Shown here: in pieces, positions 50,600-60,549 of the stretch
How positions within the stretch are numbered: position 1 is the first letter of the stretch
Layout of the letters: each line of letters starts with the position of its first letter
Source of the DNA: Rahnella variigena
GTDB taxonomy: Bacteria > Pseudomonadota > Gammaproteobacteria > Enterobacterales > Enterobacteriaceae
DNA: 64,000 nucleotides
NCBI RefSeq assembly: GCF_003610915.1
Contig: NZ_NSDJ01000001.1
Span: 4,154,001 to 4,218,000 of the forward strand
Direction of reading: 5' to 3'
Position numbers and translations under genes: made by a program
Notes under the pieces: generated by a model
What the model was told of the DNA's origin: nothing
The model's database searches: none
The model's input: the letters and a program-made list of their open reading frames with translations, nothing else

Positions 50600-51814
50600 A
50601 TGAAAATCGTGAATGCTGAAGTCTTTGTCACTTGCCCGGGGCGCAACTTTGTTACGTTGAAAATTACTACTGACAGCGGGCTGACCGGTATCGGGGATGC
50701 CACGCTGAATGGCCGCGAATTGCCGGTCGCTTCCTATCTGAAAGATCACGTTTGTCCGCAACTGATCGGCCGCGATGCGCATCAGATCGAGGACATCTGG
50801 CAATTCTTCTACAAAGGCGCTTACTGGCGGCGCGGGCCGGTTACCATGTCGGCCATTTCTGCCGTCGATATGGCGCTTTGGGACATCAAAGCTAAAGCCG
50901 CCAATATGCCGCTGTATCAGTTGCTGGGTGGCGCATCACGCACCGGCGTGATGGTTTACTGCCATACCACTGGCCATTCCATTGATGAAGTACTCGATGA
51001 TTACGCCAAACATAAAGAGCTTGGGTTCAAGGCCATTCGCGCGCAATGCGGCGTGCCGGGCATGAAAACAACGTACGGTATGGCGAAAGGCAAGGGCCTG
51101 GCTTACGAACCGGCAACGAAAGGTAACTGGCCGGAAGAACAATTGTGGTCAACCGAAAAATACCTCGATTTCACACCAAAACTGTTTGAGGCCGTACGCA
51201 ATAAATTCGGTTTTGATGAACATCTTCTGCATGACATGCACCACCGCCTGACGCCAATTGAAGCCGCGCGCTTTGGCAAAAGCATCGAAGAATATCGCCT
51301 GTTCTGGATGGAAGATCCGACACCGGCTGAGAATCAGGAAAGCTTCCGTTTGATCCGCCAGCACACGGTGACGCCAATTGCGGTCGGCGAAGTGTTCAAC
51401 AGCATCTGGGATTGCAAACAGCTGATTGAAGAGCAACTTATCGACTATATCCGCACCACGATTACTCATGCGGGGGGGATTACCGGTATGCGTCGTATTG
51501 CTGATTTTGCCTCGCTGTATCAGGTACGTACCGGCTCACACGGGCCTTCTGACCTCTCACCCATTTGCATGGCCGCTGCCTTGCACTTCGACCTGTGGGT
51601 GCCGAACTTTGGCGTGCAGGAATACATGGGATATTCCGAGCAGATGCTGGAAGTCTTCCCGCATAACTGGACGTTCGACAACGGCTATATGCATCCGGGC
51701 GAAAAACCAGGGCTGGGTATTGAGTTCGACGAAAAACTGGCCGCGAAATATCCGTATGAACCGGCCTATCTGCCGGTAGCCCGTCTGGAAGACGGTACTT
51801 TGTGGAACTGGTGA
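50600..51814 (+). CDS. rspA: Starvation-sensing protein RspA (mannonate dehydratase family)
   Basis: 404 aa, identical in length to E. coli RspA and very similar along its whole length. Enolase superfamily: N-terminal capping domain (~1-115), then a barrel with metal-ligand segments [15 protein letters not shown] and A-V-G-E-V-F-N, and the late H-G-P-S-D-L-S-P. RspA-type enzymes have low D-mannonate/D-gluconate dehydratase activity; the historical role is degradation of a starvation signal. Followed 10 bases later by rspB. Confidence 0.95.
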   Translation: MKIVNAEVFVTCPGRNFVTLKITTDSGLTGIGDATLNGRELPVASYLKDHVCPQLIGRDAHQIEDIWQFFYKGAYWRRGPVTMSAISAVDMALWDIKAKAANMPLYQLLGGASRTGVMVYCHTTGHSIDEVLDDYAKHKELGFKAIRAQCGVPGMKTTYGMAKGKGLAYEPATKGNWPEEQLWSTEKYLDFTPKLFEAVRNKFGFDEHLLHDMHHRLTPIEAARFGKSIEEYRLFWMEDPTPAENQESFRLIRQHTVTPIAVGEVFNSIWDCKQLIEEQLIDYIRTTITHAGGITGMRRIADFASLYQVRTGSHGPSDLSPICMAAALHFDLWVPNFGVQEYMGYSEQMLEVFPHNWTFDNGYMHPGEKPGLGIEFDEKLAAKYPYEPAYLPVARLEDGTLWNW

Positions 51815-51824
51815 GGGAACAAAA

Positions 51825-52838
51825 ATGAACAGTGTCGTTATACAAGAACCCGGAAAATTAGTCATCGAGCAACGTGCTTTGCCGGTACCTGCCGCCGGTG
51901 AAGTACGAGTTCGGGTCAGTTACGCCGGTATCTGCGGATCCGATGTGCATATCTACCACGGTCATAATCCGTTCGCGAAATACCCGCGGGTGATTGGTCA
52001 TGAATTTTTCGGCCACATCGACAGCGTCGGCGAAGGCGTAGAGGCTTCACGCATCGGGGAACGCGTGGTGGTCGATCCTGTCGTCAGCTGCGGACATTGC
52101 TATCCGTGCTCGATTGGCCGCCCGAATGTGTGCGCCCAATTGCAGGTGATCGGCGTCCACCGCGATGGAGGTTTTAGTGATTATGCCTGCGCACCGGCGA
52201 AAAACGCCTACGTGGTACCGGCCGCTATCCCGGACAAACTCGCCAGCATGGTTGAACCCTTTACTATCGCGGCCAATATCACCGCCTTTCTCAAACCGAC
52301 ACCTCAGGACACTGCGCTGATCTACGGCGCTGGCCCGATGGGACTGACGGTGATCCAGGTACTGAAAGGCGTGTACGGCGTGCAGAAAGTGATTGTCGCC
52401 GACCGTATCGACGAGCGGTTGCAGATGGCGCAGGCCAGTGGCGCGGACTGGATCATCAACAACAGCGAGCGCAGCGTGGCAGATGAACTGGCTGCCGAAG
52501 GTGTACGCCCGACGCTTATTGTCGATGCCGCCTGCCACCCGGCCATTTTGCAGGAAGCGATTTTGCTTGCCTCGCCCGCCGCACGTATCGGCATGATGGG
52601 TTTTTCCGGCGAGCCGAGTTCGGTTACACAGCAGAGTATTACCAGCAAGGAGATTTCACTGTTTTCATCGCGCCTGAACAGCCACCGGTTCCCGCAAGTG
52701 ATTGAATGGATGGAGCAAGGGAAAATCGCGCCCGAAAAGCTGGTGACGCACTGGATGCCTGCCGGGGAAGTGGAAGCTGCATTAACGCTGTTTGAGAAAG
52801 ATCAGCGTTCCTGCTGCAAGGTTTTACTGACATTCTGA
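51825..52838 (+). CDS. rspB: Zinc-dependent dehydrogenase RspB
   Basis: 337 aa (E. coli 339), medium-chain dehydrogenase. The catalytic zinc site is C-G-S-D (~38) and G-H-E-F-F-G; the structural zinc cysteines are in the lobe S-C-G-H-C-Y-P-C-S-I-G-R-P-N-V-C. The nucleotide-binding motif Y-G-A-G-P-M-G-L is at ~166. Probably oxidises a hexonate or keto-sugar acid in the same pathway as RspA. Operon partner of rspA and, on the same strand, the MFS gene that follows. Confidence 0.94.
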   Translation: MNSVVIQEPGKLVIEQRALPVPAAGEVRVRVSYAGICGSDVHIYHGHNPFAKYPRVIGHEFFGHIDSVGEGVEASRIGERVVVDPVVSCGHCYPCSIGRPNVCAQLQVIGVHRDGGFSDYACAPAKNAYVVPAAIPDKLASMVEPFTIAANITAFLKPTPQDTALIYGAGPMGLTVIQVLKGVYGVQKVIVADRIDERLQMAQASGADWIINNSERSVADELAAEGVRPTLIVDAACHPAILQEAILLASPAARIGMMGFSGEPSSVTQQSITSKEISLFSSRLNSHRFPQVIEWMEQGKIAPEKLVTHWMPAGEVEAALTLFEKDQRSCCKVLLTF

Positions 52839-52959
52839 TATTTGGCATTTTTTGAAAAATGACGGGAGGATTTTAAATATCCTCCCGCCCGCAGTACCTC
52901 ATATTCTACCTACAAAAAAACGCAACACTATTAAAACAACACCGACAAGTGGAGCACCT

Positions 52960-54249
52960 ATGTTCAAGAATTTACGCTGGGTCATCGTATTCCTGCTGTT
53001 CCTGGTTTACATGATCAATTACCTCGACCGCGTGGCGCTGTCGATTACTGTCCCGATGATAGAAAAAGAGCTGACCATTAATCCCGAACAATTCGGCATG
53101 ATATTTGGCAGTTTCTTCTTCGGTTACGCGATATTTAACTTTATCGGCGGTCTGGCCGTGGATAAATTCGGCCCGACGCTGGTGATGGGATTAGCCGTCG
53201 GATTATGGTCGGTATTTTGTGGTATGACCGCTATCGCGACCGGCTTTTATTCCATGTTAATTCTGCGGGTATTATTCGGTATGGCCGAAGGGCCGATTTG
53301 TGCCTCGGCAAATAAAATGATCAACGGATGGTTCCCGAAGAAACAGGCGGCTACCGCGATGGGACTGCTCAGCGCCGGTTCACCTCTCGGCGGCGCTGTT
53401 GCCGGGCCTATTGTCGGGTATCTGGCGATTTCCTTCGGCTGGCGACCGGCCTTTATGGTGATCGCAGCCATCGGGATTGTCTGGATGGCGGTCTGGTTCT
53501 TCACCGTTGCGGACAATCCGCTGAAAAGCAAACGCGTTTCACCGGAAGAATTACGTTTAGTTGATCAGATGAAGAATGAAAATATCAGTGAAGAAGAAGA
53601 TCTGGCACAGGCCGCGCATGGTCTGGGCTATTATTTACGCCAGCCGATTATCCTGGTGACGGCTTTTGCCTTCTTCTGCTACAACTATATTTTATTCTTC
53701 TTTCTCAGCTGGTTCCCGGCATATCTGGTACAAGCGCATGGTCTTAACATTAAAGAAATGAGCCTGACAACGGTTATTCCATGGATTGTCGGATTCGTCG
53801 GTCTGGCACTGGGCGGATATATTTCTGATAAGATTTTTAATATCACTGGCCGTTTATTACTGTCACGTAAAATTATATTAGTCGTCAGTCTGTTAGCCGC
53901 AGCGATTTGTGTCGCACTGGCTGGCGTAGTCACCAGCGTGGTTCCGGCGGTTATTCTGATGTCGGTATCTATTTTCTTCCTGTACACCACCGGCGCTATT
54001 TACTGGGCGATTATTCAGGACGTGGTACATAAATCCCGCGTCGGCGGCACCAGCGGATTTATCCATCTGGTCGGCAGCGTATCGGGCATCATCGGTCCGG
54101 TCGTGACCGGCTTCATCGTACAAAACACCGGTCGCTTCGACAGCGCCTTTATTCTGGCCGGGGGCGTCGCCGCACTGGGCGCAATTCTGGTGTTCTTCGT
54201 GATAAAACCACCCAAACAGACTCCGGCCACGACCCTGTCTCACAACTGA
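52960..54249 (+). CDS. MFS transporter, anion:cation (hexuronate/galactonate-type) symporter
   Basis: 429 aa from the ATG at 52960 (GGAG five bases upstream); the frame is open 36 codons further upstream with no family support. Twelve helices. The ACS-family opening is V-Y-M-I-N-Y-L-D-R-V-A-L-S-I (R in helix 1); also F-G-M-A-E-G-P in helix 4. These transporters move sugar acids such as galactonate or hexuronates with protons. Placed after rspB on the same strand, it likely brings in the RspAB substrate. E. coli rspAB is also beside a transporter gene (ydfJ). Confidence 0.88.
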   Translation: MFKNLRWVIVFLLFLVYMINYLDRVALSITVPMIEKELTINPEQFGMIFGSFFFGYAIFNFIGGLAVDKFGPTLVMGLAVGLWSVFCGMTAIATGFYSMLILRVLFGMAEGPICASANKMINGWFPKKQAATAMGLLSAGSPLGGAVAGPIVGYLAISFGWRPAFMVIAAIGIVWMAVWFFTVADNPLKSKRVSPEELRLVDQMKNENISEEEDLAQAAHGLGYYLRQPIILVTAFAFFCYNYILFFFLSWFPAYLVQAHGLNIKEMSLTTVIPWIVGFVGLALGGYISDKIFNITGRLLLSRKIILVVSLLAAAICVALAGVVTSVVPAVILMSVSIFFLYTTGAIYWAIIQDVVHKSRVGGTSGFIHLVGSVSGIIGPVVTGFIVQNTGRFDSAFILAGGVAALGAILVFFVIKPPKQTPATTLSHN

Positions 54250-54281
54250 TGTTCTGAACATCATGTTCTGAGCATCATGAA

Positions 54282-54307
54282 AAAACCCGGTCATCATGCC
54301 GGGTTTT
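54282..54307. terminator. Terminator between the rsp MFS gene and the GH127 gene
   Basis: AAAACCCGG (54282-54290), loop TCATCATG, CCGGGTTTT (54299-54307); bidirectional. A near-perfect direct repeat ATGTTCTGAACATC/ATGTTCTGAGCATC precedes it. Confidence 0.88.
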
Positions 54308-54334
54308 CTTCAATTTAACTCTAATCAACTCAAA

Positions 54335-56311
54335 TCAGGCCTCATCAACCCACACACGCATCTCCCCTTCTCCCCTGTTCGCCCAGCTAAAATAAGGCAC
54401 AAATGTCATGCTTTGCATCGTCGTTTCTTCTTCCGGAGGATTGAAGCTATATAACGGCTGCTGACCGGCCTGAACTGATAACCGGCGCTCACCTTGCGTC
54501 TGCAATAACGTTTTACCGGCGAGCAGTCCGCTGCCGGAGATCAGGCGAAATTGTGCATCCTGCGGCAGGCGTAAATTATGCAGTTCACTGCCGTTGTCGG
54601 CCTGTTCAAGGCAATACACCAGCGGGCCGCGCTGGATCGCCACTTTTCCTGAGACGTGCCGCAACAGGGCATTCCCCTTCACACGGGTTACCGGCATCGG
54701 TAATGTCATTTCAATGCGATCGCCTTTCTGCCAGTCCTGCGTCAGACGTAAATATCCGCTGCGCGTAAGCGCAGAAAGCGTCAGCGGTTTACCATTAAGC
54801 GTCACCTGCGGACTGGCGCACCAGTCGGGTAAACGCAGCGCCAGCGTGGCTTCAAGCGGCTGATCTGTGTCTATTTCAATCTGAACATGCTCTGTCCACG
54901 GATAACCACCGGACTGCTTCAGCCGCAACGATTTACCGCCGACCATCGCCTGCACGTCACTGCCGATATACAGGTTGATGTCCACGCCGTCCGGGCGCTG
55001 GGTATAAATGTAATGGCCGAGTGAAGCCAGCAGTCGTGCGATGTTTGGCGGGCAGCAGGCACAACCGAACCAGCGCTGACGCACTGGTTTTACGTGATCG
55101 TAGATATGATTGAACGGAATACTTTTCGGATGCACTTCCAGCGGATTCACGTAGAAGAAATGTTTGCCGTCGAGCGCCATTCCGGCCAGTACGGTATTGT
55201 AGAGCGCGCGCTCCATCACATCGGCATAGCGGCTGTCAGGATCCATCTGCAACATACGGTTGGCAAACATCATCAGCCCGATCGACGCACAGGTTTCGGT
55301 GTACGCCGTGTCATTCGGCAAATCGTAATCTGAAGAAAACGCTTCGCCGCTGCTTTGTGAGCCAATTGAACCGGTGATATACATTTGCCGCTGAGTCATG
55401 TTTTCCCACAACCGCTGGCAGACCTCGCGCTTTTCCTGATCCTGACTCAACCGCGCCAGATGAGCGACGCCGGCGTACAAATACACAAAGCGCACTGCGT
55501 GTCCGATAGCCGTCTTCTGTAACGCAACCGGCTGATGGGCCTGACTGTAAGCTTTATCTTTGACCATCCACGCCGGACCGTAAGTATTCCAGTGCGATGT
55601 TTTGCCGCGTTTTTCATATTCAATATCGTAGAAATGCGGCTCTGTACCGCGCTGCTCGACAAAATAGCGGGTCAGCTCGAGATAACGGGTTTCACCGGTA
55701 GCTCCATATAAACGCATCAGCGCCAGTTCGATTTCCGGATGACCGGGATAGCCGTGCAGCTGTTTATCTCCCGGCCCGAAAACATCCGCAATGTGATCGG
55801 CAAGTTTACAGACGATCTCCAGCAAGCGCGTTTTTCCGGTTGCCTGAGTGTAAGCCACGCCGGCTTCGATCAGATGTCCGGCACAGTAAAGCTCGTGACA
55901 TTCGGCGAGATTCGTCCACCGCTGTTGCGGCTCTTTCACGGTGAAATACGTATTCAGATAGCCGTCCGATTGCTGCACCGCGCCCACCAGTTCGATCACC
56001 TGGTCTGCCGTTTCTTCCAGCGCAGGATCCGGCGTTTTTGCCAGTAAATAGCCGACAGCTTCCAGCCACTTCGCCACATCGCTGTCCTGGAAAACCATCC
56101 CGTAAAACTCGCCCTCACTTTGCCCGGCAGCGATGCGGAAGTTCTCAATGGCATGACTCGGTTCTGCATCGGCGACCTCATCATTAAGGGCCTTCCACTG
56201 ATATGGCACGACGACGTCTTTGACCAGCCGCTGATATTCCAGCCAGAACGCGTCAGAAATATTGACCTTATCGAGCGGCACTTCTAAAGACTCAACCGGA
56301 GAAAACGACAT
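54335..56311 (-). CDS. Beta-L-arabinofuranosidase (glycoside hydrolase family 127)
   Basis: 658 aa, cytoplasmic (no signal peptide). DUF1680/GH127 family like Bifidobacterium HypBA1. The residues expected there are present: acid/base E323 (S-S-G-E-A-F), zinc ligands E339 and C341 (T-E-T-C-A-S-I-G), and the C419-C420 pair (G-C-A-C-C-P-P-N) supplying the cysteine nucleophile and last ligands. It would release L-arabinose from beta-L-arabinofuranosides, as on hydroxyproline-rich plant glycoproteins. It follows its symporter gene by 27 bases. A plant-associated lifestyle fits. Confidence 0.92.
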   Translation of the reverse strand: MSFSPVESLEVPLDKVNISDAFWLEYQRLVKDVVVPYQWKALNDEVADAEPSHAIENFRIAAGQSEGEFYGMVFQDSDVAKWLEAVGYLLAKTPDPALEETADQVIELVGAVQQSDGYLNTYFTVKEPQQRWTNLAECHELYCAGHLIEAGVAYTQATGKTRLLEIVCKLADHIADVFGPGDKQLHGYPGHPEIELALMRLYGATGETRYLELTRYFVEQRGTEPHFYDIEYEKRGKTSHWNTYGPAWMVKDKAYSQAHQPVALQKTAIGHAVRFVYLYAGVAHLARLSQDQEKREVCQRLWENMTQRQMYITGSIGSQSSGEAFSSDYDLPNDTAYTETCASIGLMMFANRMLQMDPDSRYADVMERALYNTVLAGMALDGKHFFYVNPLEVHPKSIPFNHIYDHVKPVRQRWFGCACCPPNIARLLASLGHYIYTQRPDGVDINLYIGSDVQAMVGGKSLRLKQSGGYPWTEHVQIEIDTDQPLEATLALRLPDWCASPQVTLNGKPLTLSALTRSGYLRLTQDWQKGDRIEMTLPMPVTRVKGNALLRHVSGKVAIQRGPLVYCLEQADNGSELHNLRLPQDAQFRLISGSGLLAGKTLLQTQGERRLSVQAGQQPLYSFNPPEEETTMQSMTFVPYFSWANRGEGEMRVWVDEA

Positions 56312-56338
56312 ACAACCTCCTGAATAGAAAAATAACGA

Positions 56339-57748
56339 TTAAATTTTCGCGGCCAGTTCATGCGACATCCGCGTCAGCAATGTGTTATCGAGCTTGCAGA
56401 ACATCAGAGTGATCGCCAGCAGAAGATGCATCGCCGCAGGCAACAGGGTTTCCAGCAGAGTGATCCCGCTCAACGACGCCGCAGTCTGGTGTTCCGCACC
56501 TGCCTGATAAGAGACAAAAATGAACACCAGGCTGATGATCCCGGCGCTTGATGCCCAGGCTAATTTGATGAAGAAAAGGTTGAACGCAAAATTCATCCCG
56601 GAAGAGCGGATACCGTTTTTCCAGTGTCCGTAATCATCGGCGAAGGCCATCAGGGAAAAGTGCAGCGGCAGCGTGAAACCGAGGATCACGCAATGAATAA
56701 AGATGATGCCCAGCCACAGCGTCTGATACTGCTCACCAACGGGCACAAACCACAGCAACAGAGAAAATACTGCCAGCACCAGATTGGTGATCATATACAA
56801 CCGGACGCTGTCGATAAATTTGGTCAGCTGATTGACGATCACCGCGCCGAGAATTGACGCCAGCGTCACCATGCCGAAGAACATCGAGGCATAGCCCGCG
56901 CCGCCTTTCAGCACGTAAGTGATGAAATACATGTAGCCGCCACCGCGCAGGTTAAACACGTTGATTAGCAGGAAAGACATCAGCAATACCAGCAGCAACT
57001 GGTCGTTTTTCAACATGCCACGGATATGTTCTTTAACGCTGAACTGCCCGAGCAGCGCCAGCGGCAGGCGCTCACGCACAGTGAAAAAGCACCACAGAAA
57101 CATCACCACCGCAACGGCGCACAACAGACCGACACCCTGCTGATATCCGGCTGCAGCATTCCCCTTGCCCAGCACCTGTACCAGCCAAGGCAACCCGACA
57201 GACACCATGAATCCCGCCACACCGCAGAGCACAAAACGCCATGACTGGCAGGAAATGACCTCACGATGATCGGTGGTCATGGTGTTAATCAGGGCACAGT
57301 ACGGCACATTGATCGCCGTGTAAGACACGGACAGCAGAAAATACGTGAAAAAAGCGTAGGCAATTTTGGCGTCGCCACTCAGACCGGGCACGGTAAACGT
57401 CAGAAAACCCACGACGCCAATCGGCAACGCAATCCACAACTGCCACGGCCGGAAACGTCCCCAGCGGCTTTCCGTGCGGTCAGCCAGAATGCCCATCAGT
57501 GGATCAGAAATCGCGTCAATCACACGCAGGGAAATAAACAGCGTGCCGACAATCGCAGGCGTCAGGCCGAAAACATCGGTATAAAAAAATGTCAGAAAAC
57601 TGGTGATCAGACAGGTTATTATCGTGCCGCCAGCATCTCCCAGCCCATAACCTATTTTCTCACTCACAGAAAGCTTAGCGTTGGCTGAAATTATTCCGCC
57701 CTCACCCGTTACCGGGGATGCGCCGGTATTAATGGAATCCGTTGACAT
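56339..57748 (-). CDS. GPH-family sugar symporter (partner of the GH127 enzyme)
   Basis: 469 aa, twelve membrane helices. Family features: [15 protein letters not shown] at the N-terminus, helix 2-3 loop [15 protein letters not shown], then W-G-R-F-R-P-W. MelB/YicJ/XynB branch by eye. Upstream of and co-transcribed with the arabinofuranosidase gene, so it probably imports arabinofuranosyl disaccharides for cytoplasmic cleavage. Divergent AraC-type regulator upstream. Confidence 0.9.
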   Translation of the reverse strand: MSTDSINTGASPVTGEGGIISANAKLSVSEKIGYGLGDAGGTIITCLITSFLTFFYTDVFGLTPAIVGTLFISLRVIDAISDPLMGILADRTESRWGRFRPWQLWIALPIGVVGFLTFTVPGLSGDAKIAYAFFTYFLLSVSYTAINVPYCALINTMTTDHREVISCQSWRFVLCGVAGFMVSVGLPWLVQVLGKGNAAAGYQQGVGLLCAVAVVMFLWCFFTVRERLPLALLGQFSVKEHIRGMLKNDQLLLVLLMSFLLINVFNLRGGGYMYFITYVLKGGAGYASMFFGMVTLASILGAVIVNQLTKFIDSVRLYMITNLVLAVFSLLLWFVPVGEQYQTLWLGIIFIHCVILGFTLPLHFSLMAFADDYGHWKNGIRSSGMNFAFNLFFIKLAWASSAGIISLVFIFVSYQAGAEHQTAASLSGITLLETLLPAAMHLLLAITLMFCKLDNTLLTRMSHELAAKI

Positions 57749-57928
57749 GTTTTTTCCTCGCTTTTATATCGTTATTAATAAGCAACAGGAACAGGATAAA
57801 TAAGGCTGATTATTCACATCATTCCGAAGAATAAATAAGGTACGCGGTCAATCTGGCACAGAGGCATCACGTCAACAAGAGGAGGATAAAGTAGTTAAAC
57901 GGGACAATTCCGACTTGCAGTTTCAATC

Positions 57929-57944
57929 TGTGAAGCAGATCAAA
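57929..57944. promoter_or_regulatory. CRP site candidate in the symporter–araC-type gap
   Basis: TGTGA-AGCAGA-TCAAA: nine of ten core bases match TGTGA-N6-TCACA. The gap (57749-58021) also has two ATAAATAAGG direct repeats (57796-57805, 57831-57840), 35 bases apart, which could be AraC-type half-sites. Confidence 0.5.
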
Positions 57945-58021
57945 ACCTCCCGCCACGTCACTGGCAGTCGCCCATCCCTGTGCTAGTGTCAGGCTTAAAC
58001 ATCCCGCCGGAAGCCTGTTAA

Positions 58022-58858
58022 ATGACTGAATGCCTTGCTTTTCCAGTAAATTACCCCGTGAAAGTTCAAAATGGCGGCCTGTTCATTTCAAGAGGAATTG
58101 GCACACATCCGACCCGGAGACTCAGTTCGCATGAGTTAATTTATGTGGTCCGTGGCACCTTGTCATTGCAGGAGGAAAATACACGTTTTGACGTGCATGA
58201 AGGCGAAAGTTTATTATTATTCCCCGGACGTGAACATAAAGGGCTAACCACATTCGATCCTGACCTAAAATTTTACTGGTTGCATTTTGATTTCGTGAAA
58301 GACGTGGCAATTATCCAATCACAGCAAAATAATGCCTCTATACAGCTGGATATTCCACAACACTGTAAAGTCAAAGACCGGGAGACTATTCTGACGCTAT
58401 TCAGATTATTTTTATATGAACAGGAACGCGGCGGAAATTCCCTTGAGTTGTTCTTGCTATTACTTTTACAGGAAGTCTGCCGCGCCTGGCCGGACAACGT
58501 CGAACCTGATGGTCCTGGCGTTGCGCTGGCGTATAAAGCGCGCCAGCTGATCACAACACAATTTCATTTACCGCTGGGTGCGACGGAGCTGGCTGAACGC
58601 CTGCACTGCAACGCAGATTATCTCGGGCGGGTTTTCCGTCTGACGTTCCAGATGACGCTGACCGATGCGCTGCATAAGCAACGGGTGACGGCAGCTGAAA
58701 AGCTTTTACTGGCCAATACCGGTAATGTGGCGGACGTTGCTCGTCTGACCGGCTTTAATGATGTGGCCTATTTCCGCCGGGTATTTCGCAAACTGCTGGG
58801 CATCACACCCGCCGCCTACAAAAAACTGTATTGTCGTGAACATATCAATTCACAGTAA
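58022..58858 (+). CDS. AraC-family transcriptional regulator
   Basis: 278 aa. The N-terminal cupin sugar-binding arm (~15-110: S-H-E-L-I-Y-V-V-R-G-T-L, F-P-G-R-E-H-K-G) is followed by two C-terminal helix-turn-helix motifs (~178-272; A-E-R-L-H-C-N-A-D-Y-L-G-R-V-F and V-A-R-L-T-G-F-N-D-V-A-Y-F-R-R-V-F-R-K). Divergent from the GPH-GH127 operon, so it most likely activates it in response to the imported glycoside or arabinose. Confidence 0.9.
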   Translation: MTECLAFPVNYPVKVQNGGLFISRGIGTHPTRRLSSHELIYVVRGTLSLQEENTRFDVHEGESLLLFPGREHKGLTTFDPDLKFYWLHFDFVKDVAIIQSQQNNASIQLDIPQHCKVKDRETILTLFRLFLYEQERGGNSLELFLLLLLQEVCRAWPDNVEPDGPGVALAYKARQLITTQFHLPLGATELAERLHCNADYLGRVFRLTFQMTLTDALHKQRVTAAEKLLLANTGNVADVARLTGFNDVAYFRRVFRKLLGITPAAYKKLYCREHINSQ

Positions 58859-58939
58859 TTCTTGCGCTAACAATCTCAAAATCCTGAGAAAACTCATGTT
58901 AGTATTATGGCTTCCCGACTATAAAGACAACATTTGCCC

Positions 58940-59626
58940 ATGACAGACTCCTTTGAATTTCTCAGTAATGTGCCGGTTAATCAGCAGATTTACCGCACCT
59001 TGCGTCAGGACATCGTCACCTGTGCCATCGCACCGGGAGCATTTCTGTCGGAAAAAGAAATATCGACCCGTTTCAATGTGTCCCGCCAGCCGGTTCGCGA
59101 AGCCTTTATCAAACTGGCCGAAGCCGGACTGGTTCAGGTTTTGCCGCAGCGCGGTACCTATGTGATGAAAATTTCATCTAAACGTGTAGCGGACGGCCGT
59201 TTCATTCGTGAAGCCGTCGAAACTGCCGTAGTGCGCCGTGCGGCAATGGTCGCAACAGATAAAGATCTGGCGCTGCTCGAACACAATCTGGAACGCCAAA
59301 CTCTGGCAGCAAAAAGTCAGCAGACGCAGGAATTTTTACTTCTCGATGATGAATTCCACCGCACAATTGCGCAGATCATAGATTGCAAACTGGCGTGGGA
59401 AACGGTCGAACACATTAAAGCGACGATGGATCGCGTGCGCTTTTTAACGCTGAGTAGGGTGTCGCCTCCGGAAAGTCTCATTGCGCAGCACTACGCCATC
59501 TTTGAAGGGCTCAAAGCCCGTGACCCGGATGCCGCTGAAAAAGCCATCCGTATCCATCTGCAGGAAATGATTTCAACCATCACACCGATTGCCGAGCAAA
59601 ACAGCGACTGGTTTGATGCCGAGTAA
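58940..59626 (+). CDS. rspR: GntR-family (FCD) regulator RspR
   Basis: 228 aa from the ATG at 58940. N-terminal winged helix: V-N-Q-Q-I-Y-R-T-L-R-Q-D-I-V, S-E-K-E-I-S-T-R-F-N-V-S-R-Q-P-V-R-E-A-F-I-K-L. The C-terminal FCD all-helical ligand domain has D-D-E-F-H-R-T-I and Q-H-Y-A-I-F metal/ligand residues. It tracks E. coli RspR (YdfH), repressor of rspAB, closely to the end (E-Q-N-S-D-W-F). Here it lies ~6 kb from rspAB. The shared sites A and B are its probable targets. Confidence 0.88.
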   Translation: MTDSFEFLSNVPVNQQIYRTLRQDIVTCAIAPGAFLSEKEISTRFNVSRQPVREAFIKLAEAGLVQVLPQRGTYVMKISSKRVADGRFIREAVETAVVRRAAMVATDKDLALLEHNLERQTLAAKSQQTQEFLLLDDEFHRTIAQIIDCKLAWETVEHIKATMDRVRFLTLSRVSPPESLIAQHYAIFEGLKARDPDAAEKAIRIHLQEMISTITPIAEQNSDWFDAE

Positions 59627-59682
59627 CCGATTTATCCCCGCATTATGAAATCGACACCAACGCGGGGAGACATGAAGTCACT

Positions 59683-59868
59683 TCAGGGTAATTTACTGAA
59701 GTTGTTAGATGGATGATAGTAAGCTTCCGGCGGACCAAAGACGTCGAGATCGTCTGCGTCTCCCTCTGGACGTATCTCATCGCAATATCTCAGAAATCCG
59801 ACAATTTTCTCCACCATCTTCACCTGTCGTGGGGTCAAATGACGCATTTTTTCCATGTCCAATTCCAT
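59683..59868 (-). CDS. Uncharacterised small acidic protein, 61 aa
   Basis: Start at the ATG 59868, six bases after AGGAG. The N-terminal helix is M-E-L-D-M-E-K-M-R-H-L-T-P-R-Q-V-K-M, followed by F-L-R-Y-C-D-E-I-R-P and an acidic, proline-containing tail. Family not recognised. It lies 69 bases downstream of the 203-aa gene on the same strand and probably belongs to one transcript with it. A dyad (ACTTCAG/CTGAAGT, 59680-59702) overlaps its 3' end, and a CCCCGC/GCGGGG hairpin (59636-59666) lies beyond. Confidence 0.55.
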   Translation of the reverse strand: MELDMEKMRHLTPRQVKMVEKIVGFLRYCDEIRPEGDADDLDVFGPPEAYYHPSNNFSKLP

Positions 59869-59937
59869 GTGCAACTCCTGATAAGTAAATTATATCGGTT
59901 ATATATCCAGTATTATTAAAAATGATTAAATCAATTA

Positions 59938-60549
59938 CTAACAATGTCGATTGACAAAATTAGCTTTCACATATTCATTCAACAAATAGTACGTAGACTC
60001 GCATTCCATCTTTCCAGCCACCTGAGTCATTGGCGCTTCATAGGTATAAAAGCTCATAACAGCTTCGTTAACAATATCCTTAATAATGAATTTAGCACTC
60101 TCTTTTTTCAATATTTCATTTTCATTAAAACTGTCGGCATAGATAACCATCATGCTTAAACTGTAACGTAGCATTTTTCCTAAGAGAGGATGCCCTTTTG
60201 TCTTGCGATAGAAATTCTCCAGCGAGTTTAACTCCAGAGGTCCGGTCACAGGCCGGCATGACTTTAGCAAGAACGCAGCCCGCTCCTGCTGAGAATTGTT
60301 GAGACAGAACACATATGCCGTCTGTTCTAAACCAGATTCACGTGGTTTATTTTTTCTATACTGCTTAAATAACCATTGCCAGTTAAGCAGGTTTTTCTCA
60401 GGTTGCAGTAAATTTCGTCTCGCACGACGCTGCTGCCAGATAATATCACTCCGGCGAATACGCCTTATAATAAGCGGGACATTTAACTGAACGAAAGCCG
60501 CATTCATCGTCGATAATGTTTCGCAAATTACCTTTTCATGTAACGCCAT
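59938..60549 (-). CDS. Uncharacterised 203-aa basic protein
   Basis: Not recognised. Basic, with two R/K clusters (L-I-I-R-R-I-R-R-S-D and Q-Q-R-R-A-R-R-N) in residues 25-45. The rest is helical and has no clear membrane segment, except a weakly hydrophobic stretch R-Y-S-L-S-M-M-V-I-Y-A. AGGA sits four bases before the ATG. The DNA is AT-rich compared with rspR and thiD, suggesting acquired DNA. With the downstream 61-aa acidic protein it forms a basic/acidic two-gene unit. Confidence 0.5.
   Translation of the reverse strand: MALHEKVICETLSTMNAAFVQLNVPLIIRRIRRSDIIWQQRRARRNLLQPEKNLLNWQWLFKQYRKNKPRESGLEQTAYVFCLNNSQQERAAFLLKSCRPVTGPLELNSLENFYRKTKGHPLLGKMLRYSLSMMVIYADSFNENEILKKESAKFIIKDIVNEAVMSFYTYEAPMTQVAGKMECESTYYLLNEYVKANFVNRHC

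Noticed and set aside
58890..58925. Possible third copy of the RspR-type site upstream of rspR (ATGTTAGTATTATGG)
   Set aside because: Too few matches to CATACTTGTATGGTAG to separate from chance in AT-rich sequence.
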